Shown here: piece after piece, positions 18,193-26,078 of the stretch
Numbering within the stretch: position 1 is the first letter of the stretch
Layout: every line of letters begins with the position of its first letter
DNA from: Melioribacteraceae bacterium
GTDB taxonomy: Bacteria; Bacteroidota; Ignavibacteria; Ignavibacteriales; Melioribacteraceae
Assembly (NCBI GenBank): GCA_021740785.1
Contig: JAIOZI010000001.1
Span: 62,001 to 126,000 of the forward strand
Reading direction: 5' to 3'
Length of the DNA: 64,000 nucleotides
Program-made: the position numbers and the translations under genes
The notes under the pieces: generated by a model
Database searches by the model: none
The model's input: the letters and a program-made list of their open reading frames with translations, nothing else
What the model was told of the DNA's origin: nothing

Positions 18193-19512
18193 ATGTCAAA
18201 AAAAAATGTATTAATTATGGGTGCGGCAGGAAGAGATTTCCACAATTTTAACGTTGTGTTTAGAGATAATGAAGATTACAATGTAGCTGCTTTTACCGCA
18301 ACACAAATCCCTAATATCGATGGTAGAGTTTACCCTGCAGAATTAGCAGGTAAATTGTATCCAGACGGTATTAAAATTTACGAAGAATCAAAACTAGTAG
18401 AGCTGATAAAAGAATTAGAAATTGAAGAAGTAGTATTTTCATATTCCGATGTGCCTTTTGAATATGTAATGACGAAAGCATCAATTGTAAATGCTGCCGG
18501 TGCATCATTCAGATTACTCGGTGGTGAAGAAACGATGATCAAGAGCACTAAACCTCTGGTTGCGGTTTTAGCAGTTAGAACAGGTTGCGGGAAATCCCAA
18601 ACTTCGAGAAAAATTGTAAGACTATTGAGAGAAGCCGGTAAAAAAGTTGTTGCAATCAGGCATCCTATGCCTTACGGTGATTTGGTTAAACAAAAAGTAC
18701 AAAGATTTGCAACACTCGAAGATCTTAAAAAACATGATTGCACAATCGAAGAAATCGAAGAATATGAACCACACATTGCTTTAGGCGGAATAATTTATTC
18801 GGGTGTAGATTACGAAGCAATTCTGCGAGAAGCTGAAAAAGAAGCTGATGTTATTTTATGGGACGGCGGTAACAATGATATGTCATTTTACAAAGCCGAT
18901 GTAACCTTCACCGTTGCTGATCCTCATAGACCCGGACATGAAATGATGTATTACCCAGGAAACACTTCATTGCGAATGGCTGATGCAGTTGTCGTAAATA
19001 AAATTGATTCAGCAGATGCCGATGATATTCTAACTGTTCTGGAAAACATTAAATCAGTTAATCCGAACGCTTCGGTTATTGAAGCTGCTTCGCCTTTGTT
19101 TGTTGATGATCCGAAGTTGATAAGAGGTAAAAGAGTACTTGTAGTTGAAGATGGTCCTACTTTAACCCACGGTGAAATGAAATATGGAGCAGGTACAGTT
19201 GCAGCTCAAAAACTTGGCGCCTCAGAAATAATTGATCCCAGACCCTATACTGTAAAATCCATAACCGAGACTTTTGAGAAATATCCCGGTATAGGAATTT
19301 TACTGCCTGCTATGGGTTACGGTGAAGAACAGATGAAAGACCTTGAAGATACTATTAATAAAGTTGATTGTGATTCAGTGGTAATCGGCACACCAATTGA
19401 TCTTGGAAGAATCTTAAATATTAATAAGCCTTCTACCAGGGTTCAGTATGAATTACAAGAAATTGGAAATATTACATTGGAAACCGTGCTAAAGGAAAAA
19501 GGTATTTTATGA
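18193..19512 (+). CDS. Cyclic 2,3-diphosphoglycerate synthase-like NTPase
   Basis: A 439-residue protein of the family annotated after the methanogen enzyme that makes cyclic 2,3-diphosphoglycerate. It has an N-terminal nucleotide-binding region (VLIMGAAGRDFHNF), a P-loop of the form RTGCGKSQTSRK (about residue 130), and a G-protein-like VVNKID segment near 275. In many bacteria this family sits beside carbamate kinase and ornithine carbamoyltransferase, as it does here, so its role may lie in carbamoyl-phosphate or arginine metabolism rather than osmolyte synthesis. That role is inferred. Its stop overlaps the carbamate kinase start (ATGA). Confidence 0.8.
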   Translation: MSKKNVLIMGAAGRDFHNFNVVFRDNEDYNVAAFTATQIPNIDGRVYPAELAGKLYPDGIKIYEESKLVELIKELEIEEVVFSYSDVPFEYVMTKASIVNAAGASFRLLGGEETMIKSTKPLVAVLAVRTGCGKSQTSRKIVRLLREAGKKVVAIRHPMPYGDLVKQKVQRFATLEDLKKHDCTIEEIEEYEPHIALGGIIYSGVDYEAILREAEKEADVILWDGGNNDMSFYKADVTFTVADPHRPGHEMMYYPGNTSLRMADAVVVNKIDSADADDILTVLENIKSVNPNASVIEAASPLFVDDPKLIRGKRVLVVEDGPTLTHGEMKYGAGTVAAQKLGASEIIDPRPYTVKSITETFEKYPGIGILLPAMGYGEEQMKDLEDTINKVDCDSVVIGTPIDLGRILNINKPSTRVQYELQEIGNITLETVLKEKGIL

Positions 19513-20450
19513 AAAAGCTAGCCGTTGTAGCATTCGGCGGTAATGCACTCATAAGAGGAAACGAAAAAGGAACAATTCAGCAGCAAGAGAAAAATGCTTA
19601 TGCTACATGTGAAAGTGTTCTTGGTCTGATTAAAAATGATTTCAACGTTGTAATAACACACGGTAATGGTCCGCAGGTAGGGAATATATTATTGAGGAAT
19701 GAAGCAGGATATAATGTTTATAAAATTCCCAAAATGCCTTTAGATATTTGTGTAGCTGATTCCCAAGGTGGAATCGGCTACATGATTGAAAGACAAATGC
19801 GCAACGTTATTAATCATAATAAAATGAGAAGGAATGTTGTCACATTGGTAACACAGGTATTGGTTGATATAGAAGACCCGGCATTTAAAGATCCTTCAAA
19901 ACCGATCGGTCCGTTCTATCTTAAAGAAGAGGCTGATTTATTGGCTAAGGCAAATGATTGGCAATTTAGAGAGGACCCAAGGAAAAGGGGATGGAGGAGA
20001 GTTGTTGCATCCCCGAAACCAATGGATGTGATGAATAAAAAAATAGTTAAGGACTTAGTGAAGAAGGGACATATAGTTATAGCAGCCGGCGGCGGCGGTG
20101 TTCCGATTTTTAAACACAAAAATAATTATCTCGAAGCCATTGAGGCGGTAATTGATAAAGACTTGGCATCTGCATTACTTGCTGAAGAAATTGGCGCCGA
20201 TAATTTTTACATACTCACAGATATACCGAAAGTATGTATTAATTTTAATAAGCCGAATCAAAAAGAGCTTGATGTTATTACGGTTGATGAAGCAAAGAAA
20301 TATCTAGATGCCGGGGAATTTGCTGCCGGAAGTATGAAACCAAAAATATTGGCTGCAATTGAGTTTGTAGAGAACGGCGGAGGTGAAACTATAATAACAG
20401 AAGCATCGCAATTACATAATAAAGATTGCGGAACAAGAATAATAAAATAA
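19509..20450 (+). CDS. arcC: Carbamate kinase
   Basis: Carbamate kinase interconverts carbamoyl phosphate + ADP with carbamate + ATP, usually running toward ATP in arginine or citrulline catabolism. The 313-residue protein has the family signatures: FGGNALIRG at the N terminus, THGNGPQVGN near residue 55, the glycine-rich AAGGGGVP, and the C-terminal GSMKPKI. It overlaps the preceding gene by 4 nt and abuts ornithine carbamoyltransferase, so the three genes are co-translated. The pair suggests citrulline phosphorolysis with ATP recovery, although no arginine deiminase gene is visible in the window. Confidence 0.95.
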   Translation: MKKLAVVAFGGNALIRGNEKGTIQQQEKNAYATCESVLGLIKNDFNVVITHGNGPQVGNILLRNEAGYNVYKIPKMPLDICVADSQGGIGYMIERQMRNVINHNKMRRNVVTLVTQVLVDIEDPAFKDPSKPIGPFYLKEEADLLAKANDWQFREDPRKRGWRRVVASPKPMDVMNKKIVKDLVKKGHIVIAAGGGGVPIFKHKNNYLEAIEAVIDKDLASALLAEEIGADNFYILTDIPKVCINFNKPNQKELDVITVDEAKKYLDAGEFAAGSMKPKILAAIEFVENGGGETIITEASQLHNKDCGTRIIK

Positions 20451-20465
20451 ATGAAGGAGAATGAA

Positions 20466-21467
20466 GTGGCATTTAATTTAAGAAATAGAAATTTCCTGAA
20501 ACTTCTTGATTTTACTCCGAAAGAAATTCAATTCTTATTAGAACTTTCTAAGGATTTGAAAAATGCAAAATACAGCGGAACCGAAAGAAAAAGACTAACC
20601 GGGAAAAATGTTGTATTATTATTTGCAAAAGATTCAACTCGAACACGGTGTGCATTTGAAGTAGCAGCGATGGATCAAGGAGCAGGTGTTACATATTTGG
20701 GACCATCCGGATCACAGATGGGTAAGAAAGAATCGATGAAAGATACGGCAAGAGTTTTAGGAGGTATGTATGATGGAATTGAATACAGAGGATATGGACA
20801 GGAAATTGTTGAAGAACTCGGAAAGTATGCCGGGGTTCCGGTTTGGAATGGTTTAACAAATGAATTTCATCCTACACAGGTACTTGCTGATTTATTGACG
20901 ATAACGGAACATTCCAATAAACCGCTTAATGAAGTAACATTTGTTTATCTCGGTGATGCAAGGAATAATATGGGTAATTCGCTGATGGTCGGATGTGCAA
21001 AAATGGGAATGAAATTTCGAGCAGTTGCCCCTAAACAATTATGGCCTAATGAAGATTTAGTAAAACAGTGTAAAGAAATTGCTAGTGATACCGGCGCTGA
21101 AATCACTTTATCAGATGACCCGGTAGCAGGTGTGAAGGATGCAGATTTCCTTTATACGGATGTTTGGGTTTCTATGGGTGAACCGGATGAAGAATGGGAA
21201 AGAAGAATTAACCTGATGAAACCGTTTCAAGTAAATATGGATATGATTAAAAATACAGGCAATCCTGATGTAAAATTCCTTCATTGCTTGCCGGCATTCC
21301 ATAACCGGGAAACAATTATTGGAGAAGATATTTTTCAGAAATTCGGATTGGATGCAATGGAAGTTACAGATGATGTTTTTGAATCCAAACATTCCTTAGT
21401 TTTTGAGGAAGCTGAAAATAGACTGCATACAATAAAAGCAGTTATGGTCGCAACGTTAGGACATTAA
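20466..21467 (+). CDS. argF: Ornithine carbamoyltransferase
   Basis: The enzyme makes citrulline from ornithine and carbamoyl phosphate, or runs in reverse in catabolic pathways. The 333-residue protein has the carbamoyl-phosphate motif STRTR, the [17 protein letters not shown] loop, the HPTQ motif (FHPTQVLAD), and the catalytic [10 protein letters not shown] set the start at the GTG at 20466 ([10 protein letters not shown]). An ATG at 20451 is in frame, but it lies just upstream of the AAGGAG ribosome site and would add five non-conserved residues. The link to carbamate kinase favours a catabolic (arcB-like) role; biosynthesis remains possible. Confidence 0.92.
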   Translation: MAFNLRNRNFLKLLDFTPKEIQFLLELSKDLKNAKYSGTERKRLTGKNVVLLFAKDSTRTRCAFEVAAMDQGAGVTYLGPSGSQMGKKESMKDTARVLGGMYDGIEYRGYGQEIVEELGKYAGVPVWNGLTNEFHPTQVLADLLTITEHSNKPLNEVTFVYLGDARNNMGNSLMVGCAKMGMKFRAVAPKQLWPNEDLVKQCKEIASDTGAEITLSDDPVAGVKDADFLYTDVWVSMGEPDEEWERRINLMKPFQVNMDMIKNTGNPDVKFLHCLPAFHNRETIIGEDIFQKFGLDAMEVTDDVFESKHSLVFEEAENRLHTIKAVMVATLGH

Positions 21468-21477
21468 TAAAAAATAA

Positions 21478-21508
21478 TTGGATATGAATTAAAAAAAAAT
21501 TATTTTTG
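21478..21508 (+). promoter_or_regulatory. Candidate promoter for tRNA-Phe
   Basis: A TTG and a TATTTTTG element are separated by 20 bp, ending 13 bp before the tRNA. The second element fits the Bacteroidetes-type TAnnTTTG box. The spacing and AT-rich setting make this a modest prediction. Confidence 0.35.
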
Positions 21509-21521
21509 GATTCGTTTTAAA

Positions 21522-21594
21522 GGGCAGATAGCTCAGTCGGTAGAGCAATGGACTGAAAATCCATGTGTCGGCGGTTCAATTCCGTCTCTGCCCA
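21522..21594 (+). tRNA. tRNA-Phe (anticodon GAA)
   Basis: A 73-nt cloverleaf: acceptor GGGCAGA/TCTGCCC, D-arm AGCTCAGTCGGTAGAGC, anticodon stem ATGGA/TCCAT around CTGAAAA (anticodon GAA), and T-arm CGGCGGTTCAATTCCGTC. The 3' CCA is not encoded. A strong terminator follows. Confidence 0.96.
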
Positions 21595-21607
21595 CGTTAA
21601 AACATAA

Positions 21608-21633
21608 CCCCGCATACCGAAGCGGGGTTTTTT
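21608..21633 (+). terminator. Rho-independent terminator after tRNA-Phe
   Basis: CCCCGC at 21608-21613 pairs with GCGGGG at 21622-21627 around an 8-nt loop and is followed by TTTTTTA. This is a clean intrinsic terminator ending the glmS to tRNA-Phe block. Confidence 0.9.
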
Positions 21634-21916
21634 ATTTTAAATATTTCCCATATGTTTTTATGTTTTCAACAGGTTGTATCAGTACACGGTTTTTATTTCA
21701 TTAACAGTTCTTCATTCCTCTCGATAGAATTGTTGAGTTCTTTAAACAGGTAAACAAACTTCATGCGAATAACTTGAGATAGATTCTCTCACTATTTCAG
21801 CACAAGGATTTTCAAATAAATTATTAACATACAGCTAATATTACCAAATTGATTATTCTTAATTTTTGCATTATGTTTGTTGATGAGTAAACTTATAGAA
21901 TTATCTCAATTATTAA
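21634..21916. other. Intergenic stretch before the DUF2254 gene
   Basis: AT-rich DNA between the tRNA-Phe terminator and the next gene. I see no tRNA, repeat, convincing promoter or small ORF here. Confidence 0.5.
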
Positions 21917-23530
21917 TTGGCTGATATATTGGAAAATTACAGGAAGATTAAAGCAACCGAAGAGACAAATCACAGAACTCCGTGGATAAAACCTCTCGTG
22001 ATTCTATTCTTAGTCAGTTTTTTCATTTATGGATTTAACCGTTTAGTAGATTACATTCTTATAAAGAATGATGCTGAATTCTTAGGTGGAGTGATATTCG
22101 ATACTGATTTGGGGAACTTAACTAATTCAATTAGTGCCCTCGGTGAAGTAGTTACGGCAATATTAGGAATTGAGATTACAGCAATTGCAATTATCGTTCA
22201 ATTAGCTGCAAACAAGTATTCATCTAAAGTGATGGATGTTTTTGTAAGTAATAATGCAAACATTTTTGCGATTGGATTATTTGTTGTTACTGGTGTAAAT
22301 ACTATTTTGGTAACAAATACAATGACTTCAGATTTCATTACATTCTGGAGTATTGGTATAACTCTTCTTTTTATAATTTTCAGCTTACTCCTTGTATTAC
22401 CTCACTTTAATTATGTTTTTAATTTCTTGAGACCGCAGAATTTTTTATATGAGGTAAAAAAAGATACATTAAAGACTATCCGGCAATTATGCAATTCCGA
22501 AAAAAAATATTCAAAAAGTGACCGTGATGAAGTACATGAAAATATAAATTTTATTGGTGACGTTGCTCTTAATTCAGTTTACCAAGGGGATAGGGCTACA
22601 ACGTTATTATGTTTAAGTACGCTTAGAGAAATCTTAGAAGCTTATTTCCCTTTGAAAAATTGTTTGCCTGAAGATTGGTTCAAACTCTCCGGTGATGAAT
22701 CATTAGACCCGGATTTTTCTAACTATAGTCATTTCGTAATGGAAAAAATTGAACATCGAAAAATCTTATTGGAAAGAAAAGTCTTTCGTTTATATGAAAT
22801 GATTTATAATAATTCCAGGGTTACTTTAAAAGACGTTGCATCTGGCGTACTGCTGAATTCGGATCTAATTGCACAATCAGCAATTGATAATAATGATGAC
22901 GGGGCACTGAAAAATTGTTTTCAATATTTTAATTCATATTTAAGGTCAGCTATTAATGGTAGAGACCCACGATCTGCATTCAATACATTTGAACATTATA
23001 GAATGGTTGCCGAGAAACTTCTTGATACAAATCCAAAAGAAGTTGAGAAACTTTCTTTCTTTTTTAAATATTACGGGCAGGAAGCAAATAAATTCGGTGT
23101 ATTATTTATATTAGAAACTGCCGCTCATGACTTGATGGTTTTGAATAAAATTGCTTATCTTAAGAGAGTTGAAAATATGAAAGATCTTCTGGAAATGTTT
23201 TTAACCCTAGATCAACCTATTGAAGATGTTGAAGAAAAAGAAATCGAAACCAAGGAGAGATCATTAATTGGTGTTAGAATCTCCCAAGCAAAACTAGCAG
23301 CATTTTATATATCAAAAAATGATAATGAGTTTGCAAAAATAATTTTTAATGATATGCAGGTTGAACCGATAAGTAGAATAAGGAAAATAAGGGATCTTAT
23401 TTTTAATACAAAGGAAGAAGAATTTTGGGAGATCACTCCGCGGGGGATAAATTTTTATTTTGCATCTGATGACAGTAAAGAATCGTTGAGAGAATTTTTC
23501 TCGTGGTTTGAGAATGGAAATCAGCCTTAA
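21917..23530 (+). CDS. DUF2254-like integral membrane protein
   Basis: A 537-residue protein with about four membrane helices in the first 180 residues: near 26-46, a pair around 75-100 and 118-138, and 145-165. A long soluble, mostly helical C-terminal domain follows. The segment ILGIEITAIAIIVQLAANKY resembles the LGIVFTVTLVVLQLASSQY-like signature of DUF2254 proteins. The function is unknown. The start is a TTG (MADILENY) without an obvious Shine-Dalgarno sequence, so the exact N terminus is uncertain. It lies 204 bp upstream of the GldL-like gene, but a promoter between them suggests separate transcription. Confidence 0.65.
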   Translation: MADILENYRKIKATEETNHRTPWIKPLVILFLVSFFIYGFNRLVDYILIKNDAEFLGGVIFDTDLGNLTNSISALGEVVTAILGIEITAIAIIVQLAANKYSSKVMDVFVSNNANIFAIGLFVVTGVNTILVTNTMTSDFITFWSIGITLLFIIFSLLLVLPHFNYVFNFLRPQNFLYEVKKDTLKTIRQLCNSEKKYSKSDRDEVHENINFIGDVALNSVYQGDRATTLLCLSTLREILEAYFPLKNCLPEDWFKLSGDESLDPDFSNYSHFVMEKIEHRKILLERKVFRLYEMIYNNSRVTLKDVASGVLLNSDLIAQSAIDNNDDGALKNCFQYFNSYLRSAINGRDPRSAFNTFEHYRMVAEKLLDTNPKEVEKLSFFFKYYGQEANKFGVLFILETAAHDLMVLNKIAYLKRVENMKDLLEMFLTLDQPIEDVEEKEIETKERSLIGVRISQAKLAAFYISKNDNEFAKIIFNDMQVEPISRIRKIRDLIFNTKEEEFWEITPRGINFYFASDDSKESLREFFSWFENGNQP

Positions 23531-23604
23531 TTGTTCCCGATTAATTTGCAAATAAGTCAAGAGTTGAATAAAAAAATATAATAAAAAGTTTTGAAATGTG
23601 TTAT

Positions 23605-23666
23605 AGGACAAAATACCCGCTAAAACTAATTGCATTTTACAACTAATATCCTTATAATTTTGTCCT
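23605..23666. promoter_or_regulatory. 10-bp inverted repeat embracing the gldL-operon promoter
   Basis: AGGACAAAAT at 23605-23614 and its exact reverse complement ATTTTGTCCT at 23657-23666 flank the promoter. The right arm overlaps the -10 element and likely start site. The arrangement would suit a looping repressor or a dimeric regulator. No candidate regulator is encoded next to it. Confidence 0.5.
23630..23658 (+). promoter_or_regulatory. Promoter of the gldL-adhesin operon
   Basis: TTGCAT (23630-23635) and a perfect TATAAT (23653-23658) are separated by the ideal 17 bp, with a predicted start near 23665 and a leader of about 70 nt. An overlapping TAATTTTG (23655-23662) also fits the Bacteroidetes-type -7 box. 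The elements are seen directly; activity is inferred. Confidence 0.6.
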
Positions 23667-23734
23667 AAGTTCCACACAATAATATTGAAGTCAAATAAAT
23701 ACACAAATCCATAAATTAAAGAGGAGGTATAACT

Positions 23735-24259
23735 GTGGCGGCTAATGAAAACAAAGCTAATCAGCCGAAGACCGCTTTCGGTCGTTACATGGTTTACAAA
23801 TTCATACCAGCATATGCAAATAATGTAAGCGGTGTTGTTTATATGGGCGCAGCAATTCTTATTATTATAGTTGGTTTACGAGGCTTGGGAAAAGTTGCCG
23901 GAGAATTGGCAATAGTTCCTAAATTTTTGCTTGATGCTGAAGGAGCAAAGATTGATCCAAACTGGGTTATGTTAGCTCTCTTTTTAGAATTCTTTTTATT
24001 AATGATATTAGCCACTGTTACATTTTTTACTCCTGAAGAAGCTCATGGGCCCGGTGAAGAAACGGCTGATGAAAAGCCGGCAGTTGAACGCCCGGATTTC
24101 AAAAAGGAATTGGAGCATCTTAAAAACTTAACTGATGAAGAAGTCAAAATGATTGAAACTTATCTGGAGAAATTTGAATCAATACAAAATAAGATTACTC
24201 AGATTCAGATGAACTCCATGAAAGCTCTTAGCTCCATGAAAGACACGTTAAAAAGTTAA
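23735..24259 (+). CDS. gldL: GldL/PorL-like inner-membrane motor protein
   Basis: GldL and GldM form the proton-driven inner-membrane motor of type IX secretion and gliding. This 174-residue protein has the matching plan. Two membrane helices lie at about 36-55 (YMGAAILIIIVGLRGLGK) and 77-99 (VMLALFLEFFLLMILATVTF), followed by a cytoplasmic tail with a coiled coil (about 120-174). The second helix contains a buried Glu (LFLEFF), the position of the proton-carrying glutamate in GldL. The start is GTG at 23735 after GAGGAGG. It is followed at once by the GldM-like gene. Similarity is by topology and key residues rather than long identity, so it is a divergent member. Confidence 0.7.
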   Translation: MAANENKANQPKTAFGRYMVYKFIPAYANNVSGVVYMGAAILIIIVGLRGLGKVAGELAIVPKFLLDAEGAKIDPNWVMLALFLEFFLLMILATVTFFTPEEAHGPGEETADEKPAVERPDFKKELEHLKNLTDEEVKMIETYLEKFESIQNKITQIQMNSMKALSSMKDTLKS

Positions 24260-24299
24260 TTGAACTATTCTTTTAAGAAGATAAAAAAGGATTAGAACC

Positions 24300-24917
24300 A
24301 TGAAAAAAAGCATGGTGTATTTCATATTATACATCGTACTCATCACAGAGTTACTTATAGTTATACTTGAACGTGATGAACTTGAGGAGAAAGAGCACGC
24401 AGTTAAAACAGAGATGATCGAAACTATCGCAGATGCTTACAAGAAGGGTATTATTCTTGATATTCCTAATAGGGTTACAGACTATAATATCAAAAGTACT
24501 GCTGAACCTGATACGATTCTTATGAGTGTACAGGGACTAGTTTCGGATGAAGAGGCTCATGCAGTAAAGTACTTCATTTTAGTATCTGAAGACTCAAAAA
24601 ATTCTCCTCCTGAATGGCCTGAAGGCGGACTTACTATCGAAAATGGTACTGAGAATTACTATATTGAAAAAGATCCAGGTACCGGGAACGCTAAGTTAAT
24701 AGTCACTTTCAGAAACCAAGGTGAATTTACGTTCAAAGCACATGTGGAATTAGAAAGACAATTCCCGAAATATCTAGACGCAATGCCTGATTGGAAGGAA
24801 GAATTAATTCAAGAAGTTGGCGAAATGAAAGAAGCTCGAAGTAACGATGAATTCTTTAGAATTGATGCTAAATCATTAGGCGGTGTTAAGAAAAAAGAAG
24901 TTGAATTCTTCTTCTAA
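24300..24917 (+). CDS. GldM/PorM-like subunit, short form (membrane helix plus first periplasmic domains)
   Basis: A 205-residue protein with one N-terminal membrane helix (residues 4-23, MVYFILYIVLITELLIVI) and an acidic helical stretch to about 55. A small beta domain follows (about 70-160). GldM has this single helix inserted in the GldL ring and then a helical bundle and beta domains, but it is about 500 residues long. This protein ends after what would be the first or second periplasmic domain. The gene order directly after the GldL-like gene supports the role. The remaining domains may be supplied by the next gene. There is no sign of a frameshift: the next gene has its own signal peptide. 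Confidence 0.55.
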   Translation: MKKSMVYFILYIVLITELLIVILERDELEEKEHAVKTEMIETIADAYKKGIILDIPNRVTDYNIKSTAEPDTILMSVQGLVSDEEAHAVKYFILVSEDSKNSPPEWPEGGLTIENGTENYYIEKDPGTGNAKLIVTFRNQGEFTFKAHVELERQFPKYLDAMPDWKEELIQEVGEMKEARSNDEFFRIDAKSLGGVKKKEVEFFF

Positions 24918-24929
24918 AAATTTATTAAA

Positions 24930-24948
24930 GGGGGAAGAAGATTCCCCC
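24930..24948 (+). other. Hairpin between the gldM-like gene and the next gene
   Basis: GGGGGAA (24930-24936) pairs with TTCCCCC (24942-24948) around a 5-nt loop. It has no following T-run, so it is unlikely to terminate fully. It may partly attenuate or protect the mRNA and so set the ratio of motor to downstream gene products. Confidence 0.5.
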
Positions 24949-24967
24949 TGAATTTATTAATGATTGA

Positions 24968-26059
24968 GTGAGGGTTGATATGAAAAAACTTTTACTTCCT
25001 ATTGTTCTTTTATCAACATTACTATATGCACAACCAAGTAGTATTCAAGATACTGTTTATGCGAGTACTTTTGAGGAATTTAAGGTTCCCGGTGACAAGA
25101 ATATAGTACTAGCTAATGTTGTTGGCTTGGATTTTACAGCTCAACTACTTGACGCAAATATGAATTCTATTCGTAATGTGGAAAAAGTATGGCAATATCC
25201 GACAGAGGCTGAAATTAGAAGACAAGTTTCCGGTGGTCGAGGAACTACTGTTCAATTTGCTTCTTTCGAAACTGTAGAAGAAAAGGGAACATATTATATT
25301 AAGTATGATATTAATGTCCGTGGTGAGCAGGGCAGTGGAAGCAGGACTGTTTACTATATGGTTGTGGTTGATTATCCAACGATGGCTTCAGCAGTAAGCC
25401 TCAGTGATAAATATTATTATTCCGAATCTGAAAAGTTTGGAATAGCAACGGTAGAATTTAGTAATCCTAATGCTTACTCTTATAGAGTTGTTGACGGCGG
25501 CGGAAATGTATTAAGTGAAGGTGCTGGAACCGTAGTTGAACTGGATGATGTTCTGAATGACATAAAAAATGTTGGGAAAAATTTAACCGTAGAGGGTTTA
25601 TACGACGGGAAAAAGTTTAAATTTATTCAGAATGGTGATCCGACCCCTAAAGAGTCTGAATGGACTTTTCAAATTGCACCTTTAAATTTAGAAGAATTTA
25701 CTTCATGGTTAAGAGATGATAAAAAGCAGGATCGTGATATTCCTATTCTTAGTGCTTATGGTGATCCTCAGTCAACAATGAATGTATTATTTACTTACAT
25801 CGGTAATAAGGAATCAGGATTTGTAGTACAGCGCCCTGATATCGGTGGACTAAGTGTCACATCAGAACCTGCGAACCTACTAGAAAGTTTTAACTATTTC
25901 CCAGCTGGTAGTTTTCAGTTTGTTCAGTTATTTATTAGTCAGGACTACTTAGATGGGATAGAACAATACGCTGAAATTGAAGCTAAAATTAATATTCGAT
26001 TTCGAACTCAATTCGGTGAGAATGTAAATAGAACTTACGAAGCATTACTTTATAAATAA
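24968..26059 (+). CDS. Periplasmic beta-rich protein, possible detached GldM C-terminal domains
   Basis: A 363-residue exported protein. The frame begins MRVDMKKLLLPIVLL; the upstream residues make the ATG of MKKLLL (24980) an equally good start. The signal peptide ends near LLYAQ. The rest reads as several beta-sandwich domains with Gly/Val/Tyr-rich strands (TYYIKYDINVRG, RTVYYMVVVDY). GldM has a series of such periplasmic domains after its helix, so this may be the detached outer part of a split GldM linking the motor to the outer membrane. That is inferred from gene position and fold impression; no motif proves it. It is 50 bp from the previous gene and 19 bp from the next. Confidence 0.5.
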   Translation: MRVDMKKLLLPIVLLSTLLYAQPSSIQDTVYASTFEEFKVPGDKNIVLANVVGLDFTAQLLDANMNSIRNVEKVWQYPTEAEIRRQVSGGRGTTVQFASFETVEEKGTYYIKYDINVRGEQGSGSRTVYYMVVVDYPTMASAVSLSDKYYYSESEKFGIATVEFSNPNAYSYRVVDGGGNVLSEGAGTVVELDDVLNDIKNVGKNLTVEGLYDGKKFKFIQNGDPTPKESEWTFQIAPLNLEEFTSWLRDDKKQDRDIPILSAYGDPQSTMNVLFTYIGNKESGFVVQRPDIGGLSVTSEPANLLESFNYFPAGSFQFVQLFISQDYLDGIEQYAEIEAKINIRFRTQFGENVNRTYEALLYK

Positions 26060-26078
26060 TTTCAAATAAAGGGTTAAA

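Noticed and set aside
20451-20465. ATG at 20451 as the ornithine carbamoyltransferase start
   Set aside because: It lies immediately upstream of the ribosome-binding site, which serves the GTG at 20466.
24900-24990. Frameshift joining the GldM-like gene with the next gene
   Set aside because: The downstream gene has its own signal peptide and the two are separated by stop codons plus a hairpin, so a true split is more likely than a broken gene.
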